DNA from: Aotearoamyces nothofagi
Taxonomy: Eukaryota > Ascomycota > Leotiomycetes > Leotiales > Tympanidaceae
DNA length: 64,000 nt
NCBI GenBank assembly: GCA_015345905.1
Contig: JADDTR010000025.1
Location: forward strand, 124,001 to 188,000
Direction of reading: 5' to 3'
Both the position numbers and the translations under genes were made by a program. Below are positions 33,362-45,802 of this stretch, piece by piece (position 1 is the stretch's first letter; each line of letters begins with the position of its first letter). The notes under the pieces are model-generated. The model was not told the DNA's origin and did no database searches. It saw nothing but the letters and a program-made list of their open reading frames with translations.

Positions 33362-35556
33362 TCAGGGACCACTCTGTCCTACGTGAATTGTTTGGAAGCC
33401 ATGGACCTTCTCGGGACTATCACGGTAGGCTAGAGACGGCGACAATGGAGAAGTAGGGGCTACTGTAGTTTCAGCTTGCGGTAGAATGCTGGCTGGCTGA
33501 GCTGAGTCGTTGAGTGTGGAGGAGCTATTCAGAACCGTGTTTGTTGTTTCAGGAACAACCTTAAGTGTCGAGGCTTCCCCGATCATATTACTAGTTGTGG
33601 ATTCGTTGGATGTGGCAACGTTCAATACAACGGTCTCCATGGGTTCCGCAGATAATTTCTCCGGTATAGAATTGAGCTTGATGGCCGGCTTCTTTTCAGG
33701 TGTTGGTGTCTTGAGTGCGAGTTTTACGACCAAAGACTTCTTCTCCAGATCTTCATCAACCCCATCCTCCATATCGATATCATCGTCGCTGAGATCTTCA
33801 AGTTCCTCTTCATCACTCTCCACTGATACATGATCATCTTCTTCATCGTCTCCATAGTCTTGCTCGCTTGCATCATCCTCATCGTCCATCTCATCTACTG
33901 AGTTGTAACCTTCAATATGGTCTTTCTTCAGCGTCCAGTCATTGGGCCCGTAGCTTGTAGACGCTGCAGCTGCTCGTCGTGGCCGGCGGCCAATACTCTC
34001 ATTGTCATCATCAGCTTGCTCACCAGTACCATCATAACCACTAATAGCAACTGCAGGAGTCTGTGTTCCGCTAAGCATACTTTCGCCATATGCTCCCCCT
34101 TGCCGTGACCGAACTTGCCGACCGCTAAGGGTGACAGTTGGCTCGGCAGGAGTATGTGTTCCAGTATTCCTTGTTGATCGACGCGACGTAGCATCAGAAT
34201 AACCATCATCTTCATCGTCTGAGTACGTGTACTTCATTCGCTTTCCACGTGTCCGTCCTTCGTACATAGAGAAATTGGTCTCTGGGCGTTTGAATTGCTG
34301 CTTTCGCAGTTGACGGTACTCACGACGCTTTCTTTTCTATAAGTGAACATGTTAGCTAAATTGAATCTGTGCCCATTGGGGACCAAAACAACCGCGACAC
34401 CTAGGCGTGCCCGAAACTCTACTACTAAAAGGTTCGTACATACCTCTTCTGTAGCTTCGAATCTTGGGATGGCAGCCAGAATCTTCCCACTCAGCACTCG
34501 GGCTTTTTGGCCACCGTCGGCTTTCTTCAGCTTCTGGGCCAATTCTCTCAGTTCATCTATATCACCGGCAACGCTCCACCAAGTTCTCTTGATCCCAGCA
34601 GGATTACTTTCCCTATATACTCGAAATGCCGTATCATCCAAGCCCTCAATCAGAAAGTAACGACGCCTATAAGTGTCGGATCCCCAGGGCTGAACAGAGA
34701 GTGGCTGATTTAGGTCATCTTCGTGTCTTGTTTGTTTGTGAAAATTCGTAATTAGGCCTCTGACGACATCTGAGGAGGATAAGCACCAGAGGATCAAAGT
34801 TCGTAATAGAGTAAGCTGCCAATAGTGTTAGACAGATGGAAGAAAAGTAGTGTAAGGCGGCTTGGTATAGTACATACACGTTGTGTTGGACTCATGGAAG
34901 TGAAAGTTCCACCTCCAGACAACGGATTCTTGCTCTCCCAATCCTTTGCCCATTGAGCTTTGTGTGTTTGAATAGCCTCCTCTAGCGCGCGATTGTAATG
35001 CCCTGGCCTACAATAAAATGGTTAGCTATAGTTCCAAGTTGCAAAATCTTAGGGCTCGAGTATGCCAGGGCGGACCTACTTGACATCCTGCTTGCGATTG
35101 AGCAGCAAACCTAATAGCGCACATAAAAGGTGTTCCACGTGTTCACTGGGCACACTGTCAACCACACCGCGCTCAACTTCTTGTGGTCCGAAATTTGGAA
35201 GGGACTTTGGGAAGGCGTCTGTAAAGCGCGAGCGGAACATAACGATGAACTGCGCATAGCCATTAGCAGGCACTCATAACAAACAATAGACGCGATTTGT
35301 GGCGCGCAGAGACGCCTAACACGCGTCAATAATGCCATGTACATACTGCAATATCAGGATTGTCCGATAGCACGTATTCGTGAGGGGGGGAGGGCTCCCG
35401 TTCAGGTAGCGGCGGCGAGTCCTCGACCTTAGGAGTAGTGGTTTTAGGTGTAGCTTTCGAGAAAAATCTGAGAATACCATCTTTCTCTTTTAGTTGGAGA
35501 TTACTCTCATCCTCAGATGGAACGGATGACAGCTCAGATGAGTCGTCGGACATCAT
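33362..35556 (-). CDS. DDT/WHIM-type chromatin-remodelling accessory protein
   Basis: Probably a non-catalytic subunit of an ISWI-like remodeller. Five exons: 35556-35347, 35249-35080, 35007-34878, 34815-34444 and 34336-33362, giving 618 aa. The N-terminus is Ser/Pro-rich and acidic. A DDT-like helical segment follows (about 71-127: FRSRFTDAFPKSLPNF through HVEHLLCALLGLLLNRK). Then GGTFTSMSPTQRLTLL and, later, GSDTYRRRYFLIEG with WWSVAGDIDELRELAQKL, which match the WHIM/D-TOX pattern of RSF1/CECR2/ACF1-type proteins. The C-terminal half is disordered: basic KRKRREYRQLRKQQFKR, then long Asp/Glu runs. Fungal annotations often call this family RSF1- or CECR2-like; no bromodomain or PHD is present. 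Exact complex membership is inference. Confidence 0.85.
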
Positions 35557-37137
35557 TGCGTTGAAGTATCTTTGGTTGCGAGGTTCTGGGGTTCTGAGCT
35601 CGCGAGGTTAAGAGTAAGTGAGGTTGGTTTCGAGCTACGGGAGTTCAAGCATGCCAGCGGGGCAGTCAATAAGGACCGTCTGGAGCCGAGCTAGCTGCAG
35701 CCTTTCGTCACGTATCTCACAGTTCACTTGCAAATTCAAGGGGCTGGCTAAGGTAAGATATCTGATATTTGCTATGAAGATGACAGACGCGTTGCCCGTC
35801 GCGAAATATTTCACTTCCTAATTTGTTAGAAATCACAAATCTTCGTTTCGCAACTCATACAGAATGAATTCACGGCTATCGCAAGCAAACATCCGCCGCG
35901 ATTGAAGGTAGGAAGGACGGCCCGATCTCACGCATGATGATTCCTGGTTCCAGCAGTCGATGTGTCACGGAGCAGTGACAACAATGACCTACGCTGACGG
36001 CAACACTTGCGCAGAGCTTCTTCCATATTTATAAGACTGCTGCCGCATTTGTGGTGCGCAGAATCAGTTCTATGGAATATAGCTGGATCGATGTCAAGTC
36101 TTTTTGTTGCACTACGACCGGCCCCTAGAGGTCCTCAAGGTGCGCTCAGAATAGCTGATCACAACGTCTTGCGCTGTCTCGCTGTCCTTATTTCTGTAAT
36201 GAAAATGACATAAATGGGATGCAGTAATGTGCACATCATGTACGGATGAGTACTGCGCTGGCTATTGACGGGTGTGACGCGCCACGGCGACCGGAGCGCA
36301 TTGGAGGCTTTCATGCTACCACCAGAAATGAAGACAGCCACAATTTGATGTTGCAAAAATGGATTTTGACCTTACGCCTCTTCTAGGTACATGCGTACTT
36401 TAACGCAATGCAAGAAGCTGTCGTCTATTATTGACAACAGGTGCATGCATTGGTAGTAGCTTCAAAGACGTGCTTTAGGAAATGATGAATCAAATATAGA
36501 TATACGTATATATATTAGGGAGAGTAAAAAAGGGAGATCTCGGGGTATAGCACCATTCGCTTATAGCTTGATATAGAACCTGCTACAATTTCGAGGTGGA
36601 AGAAAGAGGACTGGGTCCCAACCCAGGATTGGCATATCATATCTCTTGGAATGGCTTCTCGGCCAAGCCAAGATAATAAATCAATGCGAGAAACCGGTTA
36701 TGAAATAACAGAACTCTATGTCGCAGAATATAACACTAATACTGCAGAGGAATGACCATGTTTGGCCGCCGAAGATGTTAAGAGTAGGGGACGATGAGCA
36801 TCCCAGCTGATTGTTTGCAGACTGCTTTCTAGGCAGAGGAAGTTAGAAAGGTGCATATGCTTTAATGGGCCACGGATAAAAGTAGCCTGAAAAGTTGTTA
36901 CCATTGATAATATCTGACAGTGCACAGTGCTATACTGCTAAATCTATGCTCGGTCGTTTGATCGTGGTATCGTATCCTCGCTTCGCAACGAAGGAAAAGC
37001 GTGACTTGACTAAACTAGTCCGGATAAGGATAGCGCCCACACATTTGCCCTAAACTAAGATTTGTAAATTGAATGTGCAAGTTGCGAAAATCCGACAGCG
37101 ACCCTCAAAGCAGCACTCATCATCGCGATACATCACG
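35557..37137. promoter_or_regulatory. 1.6-kb divergent intergenic region, DDT-WHIM gene / uL2 gene
   Basis: No supported gene. Close to the ribosomal gene, CCCTAAAC at 37048-37055 resembles a telomere-repeat/Tbf1-type site (TTAGGG on the other strand), which in several fungi drives ribosomal protein genes; a single copy is weak evidence. The rest shows no repeat. Confidence 0.35.
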
Positions 37138-38075
37138 ATGGGTAGAGTCATTCGCAATCAGAGGAAGGGCCGAGGCTCTATCTTCAGTAAGTCTACCTCT
37201 CCAACAAAAAATAACTACCAGCACAGCATTACTCGCTATGTCCTTGCATCAGAAAAGCCATACCATATCATAACTTCAAAATGCTAATTACCATTCTTTT
37301 CAGCTGCCAACACCCGATTGAACAAGGCTCCCGCCCTGTTCCGAACACTCGACTATGCCGAGCGACACGGATACATTCGCGGAGTGGTGAAGGATATCAT
37401 CCACGACCCAGGACGAGGTGCACCTCTCGCAAAGGTCGTTTTCCGTGACCCATATCGCTTCAAGCTCCACACCGAGACCTTCATTGCCAATGAGGGCATG
37501 TATACCGGTCAATTTATCTATGCCGGCAAGAATGCTGCTCTGACTGTCGGAAACGTTCTCCCTCTCGGCTCAGTCCCAGAAGGTACCGTTGTCTCGAACG
37601 TTGAAGAAAAGGCTGGAGACCGTGGTACCCTTGGCCGTACTTCAGGAAACTACGTCACTGTCATCGGCCATAACCCAGATGAGGGCAAGACCCGTGTCAA
37701 GCTTCCATCAGGCGCAAAGAAGGTCATCAGGAGCTCTGCTCGTGGTATGATCGGTATTGTTGCAGGAGGTGGAAGAACCGACAAACCTCTCATGAAGGCG
37801 TCTCGTGCGAAGCATAAGTTCGCTGTCAAGCGTAACTCATGGCCTAAGACTCGTGGTGTTGCCATGAACCCAGTCGACCATCCCCACGGAGGAGTAAGTT
37901 ATTTTATGCAATATTTGTTTTTCTTTCCAAATACTGATTGTGTGCGCAGGGAAACCATCAACATATCGGAAAGGCATCCACCATCTCAAGATACGCCGTA
38001 CAGGGACAAAAGGCTGGTCTCATTGCTGCTCGGAGAACTGGTCTGTTACGTGGTACACAGAAGGTCAAGGATTGA
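37138..38075 (+). CDS. rpl2: 60S ribosomal protein L2 (uL2, RPL8 in animals)
   Basis: Core large-subunit protein needed for subunit joining and peptidyl transfer. Exons 37138-37186, 37304-37893 and 37950-38075 give 254 aa, exactly the yeast Rpl2 length. The N-terminus [16 protein letters not shown], the central [17 protein letters not shown] and the universal [17 protein letters not shown] segment with the conserved peptidyl-transferase His are intact. The last intron falls inside HGG/GNH. The first exon is short, with an early intron, a common layout for fungal ribosomal protein genes. Codon use is biased to C-ending and CGT codons, consistent with high expression. Confidence 0.97.
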
Positions 38076-38521
38076 GGAATTGGTTGACGGATTTCATAAA
38101 CTTTCGGACAGGCTGGCTTTGCATCTATGTACTTCCACTGGAGCACAGCGAGGACGAAATAAAAATTTCAAACATGCCTTATACCATATGCCTAAATTGT
38201 GATATCGTTCTAAGGGCGGCGGCAAGAAGTGATTGATCAGTATACATCCCGTAATAGGTTCTAATTGGACGGGAGACTGCCGCCGATTACTGATAGAAGG
38301 GCTTACCCATTTTCTTAGTTGGTTAAGAAATATGCCGTAGTTTATTCAAAAGGTATACAGCTACTTGCAATTTAACAGTGAGTTGTAAGTTTTGATCAGG
38401 CAGTCTATAATTTTTCGTCACGCCAAACTGAAGTTCACGACGAGACCCCTCTTGCCCCACCAAAACTACATAAGCACCACCCAACACCTTCAAAAGTACA
38501 ATCTCTTTAGCTACCGTCAGA
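38076..38521. other. Intergenic region, rpl2 / adenosine kinase
   Basis: 446 bp between same-strand genes; rpl2 3' end and adenosine kinase promoter. No repeat or ORF of note. Confidence 0.35.
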
Positions 38522-39789
38522 ATGCCTGCACACAAAGATTATGCTCTCTTCTGTTTGGAGAATCCTCTCCTTGGTACGTTTCAATTAAATATAAGCCCAT
38601 CAATTAGACTAACAAGGTTGAACACCAGACATCCAGGTCGTCGGCGACGAAGCTCTCCTTCAAAAGTATGGCCTCAAGGCCAACGATGCGATCCTCGCTG
38701 AGGAGAAGCATCTCGGTCTCTATGAAGACCTCCTAAACAATTACGACGCAAAGCTCATCGCCGGTGGTGCTGCACAGAACACCGCTCGTGGTGCGCAATA
38801 CATTCTCCCGGACAACTCTGTCGTCTTCGTTGGTGGTGTCGGAAATGACAAGTACGCCGCCATTCTCCAAGATGCAGTCAAGCAGGCTGGCCTTCGCGTC
38901 GAGTACCGTGTTGACGCAAAGGAGAAAACGGGACGCTGCGGTGTTGTTATTACTGGTGTCGACCGAAGCCTTGTTACTGACTTGGCTGCTGCCAACCACT
39001 ACGACCTCGAACACTTGAAGAAGCCAGAGATTTGGAGCTTAGCTGAGGGAGCTGAGGTGATTTACATCGGAGGATATCATTTCACTGTCTGCCCTCCAGC
39101 AATCCAGGCATTAGGGGAGCTCTCTGCAAAACAGAACAAGGCCTTCGTGCTGTCCCTGTCCGCGCCATTCATCCCACAATTCTTCAAGGACCCACTTGAT
39201 GCCAGCGCTCCATACTGGGACTATGTCATTGGTAACGAGACTGAGGCATTGGCCTATGCCGAGAGCCATGGTTTGGAGACCAAAGATATCAAGGAGATTG
39301 CCAAGCACTTGGCTGAGCTCCCCAAGGCGAACAAGAAGCGTGACAGAGTTGCGATCATCACACAAGGGACTCTCCCTACTATTGTGGCTGCTGCCGGAAA
39401 GGATGTTAAGGAATATCCAGTTCGTGCGATTAGTAAAGAACAGATCAACGACACCAATGGTGCTGGTGATGCTTTTGCTGGCGGCTTTGTTGCTGGTCTA
39501 GTCGAAGGCAAATCATTGGATGAGAGTATAGACATTGGTCAATGGCTGGCAAAGCTAAGCATCCAGGAATTGGGAGCTTCGTAAGTGCACCGAATTCTTA
39601 TTACTTCATATTCAGCTACGTTCATCATCATGATCACACATACTCTGTGCTACATCCTAAGGCAACAATTTCCCATTCATCTTATTAAAGAATCAACTTG
39701 CTTCCCATCTCGGACAGACCCGAAACTAACAATCAACTCGCAGATATCCCTTCCCCAAGCAGACCTACAAGTCTTCGGCTAGCAACTAG
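38522..39789 (+). CDS. ado1: Adenosine kinase
   Basis: Phosphorylates adenosine to AMP; clears adenosine made by the S-adenosylmethionine cycle. Exons 38522-38573, 38629-39580 and 39744-39789 give 349 aa. PfkB-family motifs: GGAAQNTARGAQY with GGVGNDKYAAIL near the N-terminus, and the C-terminal signature NDTNGAGDAFAGGFVAGL with the catalytic Asp at about 298 in GAGD. The final exon encodes the C-terminal tail YPFPKQTYKSSASN after a 163-nt intron, the longest typical intron of this gene. Family length is 340-350 aa, so it is complete. Confidence 0.96.
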
Positions 39790-40096
39790 ATTCTCGCTGT
39801 TATTTCCTATCAGATGCAAGGCATTTAGGAGGTGTCAAGGGTTCAACACCATGATGGCGCCAGGGATAAAGCGTCTCTGATTACATGATGACATGGCGAT
39901 CCTCCACGATCAGACATAGCATAGCATACGTGTAGAGTAAAAGTATTTAGCATTGGTGCATCAATGTCAATACTTCAACGATGCTCTTTCGTGGACGTGG
40001 TAGCGTGAAGTAAGTCGTAGATTAAAGCCATTTTTCGGGCACTCGAGATAAGTGGTCATAGTTTGACCCATCTCTCTTAGAGGAATTGAAAAGAGT
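39790..40096. other. Convergent 3' region, adenosine kinase / Est1-like gene
   Basis: 307 bp between stop codons; no repeat or ORF of note. Confidence 0.35.
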
Positions 40097-42769
40097 TTAG
40101 CCTCCTTGTCCACCTGGGGGTGTAGGGCCAGGTCCTCCCCGCGCCGGCTGACTTCCATCCCAAATGGAGCTTTGCAGCAATGCAGTCCGATCAAAATTGC
40201 TGGCACCTGCATAGGCCGTACTGGCGTTGCGCGACATATCGTATCCACCAAGCGGACGGCCAATAGTCTGGCCACCAAAGATAGGCGTACCTTGATAGAT
40301 GCTGCTGGATTGAGAGAACTCAGACGGAGACGAGAACTGTTCAGCCAATGGCCGTTGCAGCTGTTGACTAATATTGTGCCTAGCAGTAGACTGTGGCAGA
40401 GGGGCAGGTGGCGCAATATCAGTACCCCAGGCGTTGCGTTTCTTGTTACTATACCCGGTTCTTTGTTCGAGAGCGGCGGCGGCGGCAAATTGCTGTCGAG
40501 AACTCTTTAGCTGTATGGATGAAAGCCGTGTTGCTGTATTAGATCTATCTGGGCTCGCGGTCATGAGCTCTCCCGGTTGTGGTGAGAAAGCCGAGTTGCC
40601 AAAGCTAGGGAAGCTCGCAAATTGCGTCGGGGTCCCATTATGATGAGAGATAGGACGGTTATTAATCATCGGTGCAAAGAGCTCTGCTGCAGTGCTACTG
40701 TGCATTCCGTAGGATGTCTCTTCGCTGACCAGGCTATGGGTGTTTCTTTCGCCTGTAGATGGAGTAAGGAGGTCATCCACCATGCGATACATATCTGTTG
40801 ACATGCTGGCATGAGAATCAGAATGCGCGACACTCGGCGGTCGATGGATAGCATTGCTATGGGATAATGGTTCATGAAGAGGTTTTGGGCCGCTAACAAC
40901 GGTTGGAGCCTCGGGACTCACAGCGGACATATTTATTGTGTTGGTATTGACCGGACTCGATAACGGAAGGCCTTCCTCCCTGAAACGGAATTCGCCGCCA
41001 ACAAGATAGACAGGGTATGCGTCGTCCACAGCAAGTATCATGCCATCTCTGAGCAAGTCCCGAATTCGAGCAAGCATTTCAATATTTGGCATACTGCGTT
41101 CTATGCCAGGATCTGTTGTGCGCGGCTTGAGTCCCGCCTCGTTGGTATAGATCTCACAAAGCGTGCTTTCCCGGAAGGGCTTGAAACCAACCGTATCTGC
41201 GTCTTCCTCTAATAAATAATCAACAGTTGGAAGGTTTGAAATAGAAAATGTAGCCACAAGTAGTGTTAGGGTAGAGCAGTAAATCGACCACATTTCTTTG
41301 ATATGAACATTCAAAGGTGCGTTGCTTATCTGAGCAACGATAATAGGCGCTCTCATGACAAGCCAGGTGCTGTACTGGCGAAGAGCGGGAAGAATTCGGC
41401 GGGTGACAGCAGTGATACTCTCTGTATTATTTTGCTTGACTTCCCCAGTGACATCGGGAATATCATTTTCATCTCGACACCCACCCAGTTCTTGTTGCAG
41501 GAGCTGTAAAAGTATGAAGAGCATTTTGACATTAAGCCGAAGAAAGAAGTAATAAGATTGAAAATGCTGATCGATCGATACTTCTATATGATCTCACACG
41601 TTAATATATATAGCAGAGGGAGGGTCTTCCTGTCACCCACCTTTGACTCTTTCACCTGCGAAGTATTCGGCAGCAATGTTGATCAAGACGAACTTATCCA
41701 AAATATGCTCTAGAGACTGTTCCTTAAGGATCACAGTCATCTGACTGAGGACTTCGTTTTCAAGCTCATCGTGTCCAGAGAACTCGTCTCCTTTGTACAG
41801 CTTTGCATGAAGTCGAACAAACCATGATACTAGCGGGGCTACTGCTGCACCAAGCTTGTTATTCAATCCCGGTGCTACTGTTTTCTTACCTCCAGTTGTC
41901 CACTCGTTCGTGATCTTCTTGAACTCGATTGCGAGGTTTCCCTGTGCCATAGGATTAGGCTCGTTTACGGCTAGGGCACGATATAAATAGTAGACCGCGT
42001 GAAGGTGGTCTCCATCCGAGAGAGATATCACCGCCATTTGGTTGAAGGCATTCCCAGACTCCGGGTAAAGATCATTTGCGAGTCGATAGTGAGCTAGAGC
42101 AGTCTCCCAGCTACGGTCCTTGGTTTTCAAGGTATTGCGATATCGAGAGAGGTCACCCAACCGAAGCAAAGTGGAATGACAGGAAAGACGTATGCGATGC
42201 ATCGTCTCATCAGAGACATTAACTCGATCATCCGCCGTAAGTGTGCTGAGTTGAAGTCTATGGGCAACCCTGCGTAGTTCTGCCATCCCGGCAAAGTGTG
42301 AGGCCAGGCGCTGGATGTAACCCTTATAGAAGTATTGACTGGTCTTAAGAAAGTCTGCATATCGTTTCTCCCACTTGCGCCTCTCGACCACGTGCTTCTT
42401 ATGCTCCTCAGTCTTGTATCGCGCAATAATTTTGCGATAGCGATTGTTAATGGCACTGTGCGCATCCCATAGACTGGCCTCGACAGCCTTGGCAGTAGCA
42501 TAATCGAAATCAAGAAAAATTGTCGTTTCCGAAGCGATGCGGAGCCTACGGACGGTATGTCAGCATATAAGGTAATACTCAAAGAGAATACAGCGTACTG
42601 GTGTATCAGGTGCTCGATGTCTTCGATAAGGGCATCCTTCTCCTTCAACTTGCTCATAAGCTCTCGCTGTACTCGTTGCGCGAACCTGAGAGGAAAGTCA
42701 GGAATATGAAAATGTGATACGCAGATCAGGGTGACCTTACTGCCATTGTTGCTCTACATTGGGTGCCAT
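40097..42769 (-). CDS. Est1/SMG7-like protein (14-3-3-like plus helical hairpin)
   Basis: Relative of telomerase subunit Est1, Ebs1 and the nonsense-mediated decay factors SMG5-7. Four exons: 42769-42741, 42685-42599, 42545-41641 and 41580-40097, giving 834 aa. The N-terminal helical repeat region has KWEKRYADFLKTSQYFYKGYIQRLA and LGDLSRYRN, then the TPR-like NDLYPESGNAFNQMAVIS, AVYYLYRAL and MAQGNLAIEFKK, the classical Est1 DNA/RNA-binding domain. The last acceptor (41582-41581) was chosen because it alone keeps the frame into QSYYFFLRLNVKMLFILLQLL. The C-terminal 300 residues are Ser/Gln/Pro-rich with several SQ and SP pairs and a GG-rich end. No PIN domain is present, so SMG7/Ebs1-like is preferred over SMG6. 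Telomere versus decay role is undecided. Confidence 0.9.
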
Positions 42770-43272
42770 TATGTCTGCTGTGATAAGTCTTTTCTCGACC
42801 CCACGGTCCGACTTGGTTGTTAGATCTCCGAATCGAACTTCACAGATCGAGAGACACTGATGAGGAGATCCATTAGCTGCGGTGGAGGGAAAAGGTTATA
42901 GTCGAAGCTTTTAGCCGGCTTAGCACGAAGCTCATTAAGAAAATCGGAACTTCTAAGAATTCCGGGCCCAAGATGCAAAAGTGAATGCCAGTTCGAAATG
43001 ATGATTCAAATGAAAAAAATAACGAGCAAGGTGCCGCCAGGCTGAATATAAGTTCAACGTCGAACCCTTGGCATACAGATAGGCGATACGCTATGGCCAC
43101 CTCGTCACAAGGCTACCGCGGCGATCTATCTTACTAAATGCTCCCACAGTTTAATTTCAGCCTCGAGTGATTGAACACGACATTTTCAATTTCCACAGTT
43201 ACATGCACTACCATACATATCAGCCCAAATGTTCTGAAGCTATTGTTATAACTGATATGCAGCGGATTACAG
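42770..43272. promoter_or_regulatory. Divergent promoter, Est1-like / ZNF511-like
   Basis: 503 bp between divergent start codons; no repeat or supported ORF. Confidence 0.35.
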
Positions 43273-44170
43273 ATGGTCAAACGCTCACGAGAAGACTCTG
43301 ATGCTCCGTCTGCACTCACAACCCAGGAGTTGTCAACAACAACTGCCACCTCTCTGTCCCCCGGCATTGTATCAGATACAGAAGTCCATGGTCACAACTC
43401 CGTGAAGCTCGTCCACATCGATCCTAACAGCGGTGAAGCTCCAACCGCCATCGAAGTAATGCGATGCTCACTCCCACCGCATCGACAGCCACTCTCTTTT
43501 GCCTCATATGAGGAGTACGAAGTTCATTACAACAAAACGCATGTTAATCGATGCGTTGAATGCCGAAAGAACTTCCCAACTGCATATTTTTTAAATCTAC
43601 ATCAAGAGGAGAACCATGATCCACTGGTTGAAGCCCTTAAGAGCAGAGGAGAGCGGACTGTGAGTAGCAATTGCCTGGATTTCTTACTCCAGGGATAGTT
43701 CTGATCTAAATAACATCTCATAGTACTCCTGTTTCGTTGAAGGTTGCGACAGGAAATGCTCGACCTATCAAAAGCGCCGTCTACACTTAATTGACAAGCA
43801 CATGTTCCCGAAAGATTATGATTTCTACGTCGTGAACAATGGAATCGACCGCCGAAGCTCTATGCTGATATCAGGCAGACACAGAAGACGGAGCTCCGCG
43901 ACGCAACACAAGCTCGGTATTGGTGGTACGGTGAGAGGGCGGACTTCGACGCTCGAAAATATTACTAGAAGCAGCAAAGACGGCAGCAGATCTCTATATT
44001 CGAATGGCGAAGATGAGCAGTCTAACACGCAAAGTCTCGAAAACGAGACTACCACCGACACAGATGCTAACATGGATGAGCTGGCTGGGACTATGTCTGC
44101 ATTGAAGTTTGTGCCTCCTAGCGTTAGGTTTGGGAGAGGGAGAGGTAGAGGCGGCTTCAGTAAGAGCTGA
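43273..44170 (+). CDS. C2H2 zinc-finger protein, ZNF511-like
   Basis: Conserved eukaryotic zinc-finger family of unclear function. Exons 43273-43659 and 43724-44170 give 277 aa. Zinc-binding pattern: RCVECRKNFPTAYFLNLH with HEENHD-type spacing (C..C then H, H) at about 93-115, the intron, and then YSCFVEGCDRKCSTYQKRRLHLIDKH, followed by MFPKDYDF, which matches the ZNF511 tail signature. The N-terminal 60 residues are Ser/Thr-rich, and the C-terminus is Arg/Gly-rich (FGRGRGRGGFSKS), suggesting RNA contact, which is inference. Confidence 0.88.
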
Positions 44171-45008
44171 CATGATATGACGAATAATGACCGAGGCTAA
44201 ATTCAGAATCGAACGCACACCCCAGGCAAATATCCACAAAGCACGGTATTGCAACTGTCGTATCACGGCAACAGCTTTAGTTGGATTTCCTAAATTGTTA
44301 CAGAGATAAAGCTGTTTCTTCTAAATCTCGATAATTGTGGTATTACAACAGCTTTGGTTGGATTTTCCCAAATTGGTACAGAGATAAAACTGCCTCTTCT
44401 AAATCTCCTGTCGAGGTTTCAGAAAATTATCCTGTTATTTCTTGGTGCTATCTTTAGTGTTCACAGGTGAGCGGGTTTAGTTTTGAAAGTAGCCCCAGAC
44501 TAGAAAAAATATCCATAGACGTGTGTACTTCAATGTAATGCTAATGATTGCATGAATCAAACTAAAATGGCAGTGTTATGGTGGCTGCAATCAATGGTGG
44601 CAAGTACTAGTTTCGAAAATATCACCATAGCAGATGCTATGTCCAAATTTCATCGATCAAATGAATATGGCACCCCAGTCCATATGTTAGCAACCTGAGG
44701 CATGTAAATCACTCGTAAATTGGGTGCTTCTCTTAAAGAAAGTATCGGCCCCAGATATATGAGATTGTAGAGTTAAGCATCTCCATGCACACACAATTCT
44801 ATTGACAACCACAGCCGCATTGCGTCTCATAAACCAGAAACCCGTTTCGCCCACACGTCAGTACCATCCTGGATCCATTAAACCTAGTACATCCACTAAG
44901 CGAATCCTCCATCCATGATATTGTATTTTCTCATGCCCAACGCCTATATTGTCAAGTTGAAGCTCTAGTAGCTTGACGGCGGGTAAGATAGTGTGTCAAC
45001 CTTGTAAT
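44171..45008. other. Convergent 3' region with a degenerate 77-bp tandem duplication
   Basis: 838 bp between the ZNF511-like stop and the yop1 stop. It contains a two-copy direct repeat (about 44252-44329 and 44331-44407). No ORF of note. Confidence 0.5.
44252..44407. repeat. Two-copy direct repeat, period about 77 bp
   Basis: Both copies share CAACAGCTTT, GTTGGATTT, ACAGAGATAAA and TTCTAAATCTC in the same order and spacing, with scattered differences. It looks like an old local duplication in the 3' flank of the zinc-finger gene. Confidence 0.85.
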
Positions 45009-45802
45009 TTACAAGGTCTTGTCTGACGTAGCAGAGTCGACCTTTGCGCGGAGGTTGGCACCCGTAGAGCCTGAGAAGTAGCGGGAGAAGACTGGCTGCA
45101 TGAAAGAACGGAAGACAATTTGCGCACCGCTAGGGAGCCACATTAGAATATGGTGAGCAAGGCACAAAAGAGCATGACATACCTGGTCTGGGGGAGAGAA
45201 AGCCAGAGAACGAAGATAAACTTGAAGGTGTAGTAAAATGGGAACCAGTATACGGCACTGATGAGGCTCTCAAAGACGCTAAATCGCTTAGTTAGGGTTG
45301 AAGAGAAGCTGGCTGTCGGTCTACTTACGTCAAGAACGAGAATACAACCCAGTACTGCGAAAAAAAATTAGAAGGAGTTGCAGGGTGAGGTAGAGCAGGG
45401 TGAGGTAGAGCCAGGACATACTGTCAACCATTGAGTGTCATCAACCTTGCTGGTACTAAAGAGCGCCTCGAGGGAGTAGTATCCGGGAATGATGAAGCCA
45501 GCAAGGTTGGTAAGGAGCTGTCCTCCGAAGTTGAAAAAGATGAAGAAGAAATATACAGCTGCAAGACCAAGAATCAAGTACACCTTTGGCACAGAGGTCT
45601 GTTTCTCGAAGTTGTTTAGGACAGGATACTTGGAAAGCTGTGAAGGAACAATTAGCCTAGGCGTCAAGGATGCAAGCTTTATGTGCCAAGGCAATTCGAT
45701 ATTCCACTGTGCAATTATGGATGGTGTTTATGACAGATTTCATAGACTTACTTCCTTATCAATCTGAGAGAGATGGTTCTGGGTTCGGTCCTGGAAAGAC
45801 AT
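45009..45802 (-). CDS. yop1: Yop1 (TB2/DP1/HVA22, reticulon-like ER shaping protein)
   Basis: Curves and stabilises tubular endoplasmic reticulum and works with reticulons and Rab GTPases. Five exons: 45802-45752, 45637-45422, 45355-45330, 45278-45183 and 45129-45009, giving 169 aa (usual 170-180). The N-terminus is polar; paired hairpin membrane segments follow (VYLILGLAAVYFFFIFF, LLTNLAGFIIPGYYSLEAL, then YWVVFSFLTVFESLISAVYWFPFYYTFKFIFVLW in two parts). The TB2/DP1 motifs YSLEAL and DDTQWLTYWVVF are present. The third coding exon is only 26 nt. It is divergent from the RFX gene. Confidence 0.94.

Noticed and set aside
33170-33433. Plus-strand 87-codon ORF between elp2 and the DDT-WHIM gene
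   Set aside because: Overlaps the 3' coding end of the DDT-WHIM gene in antisense and shows no domain.
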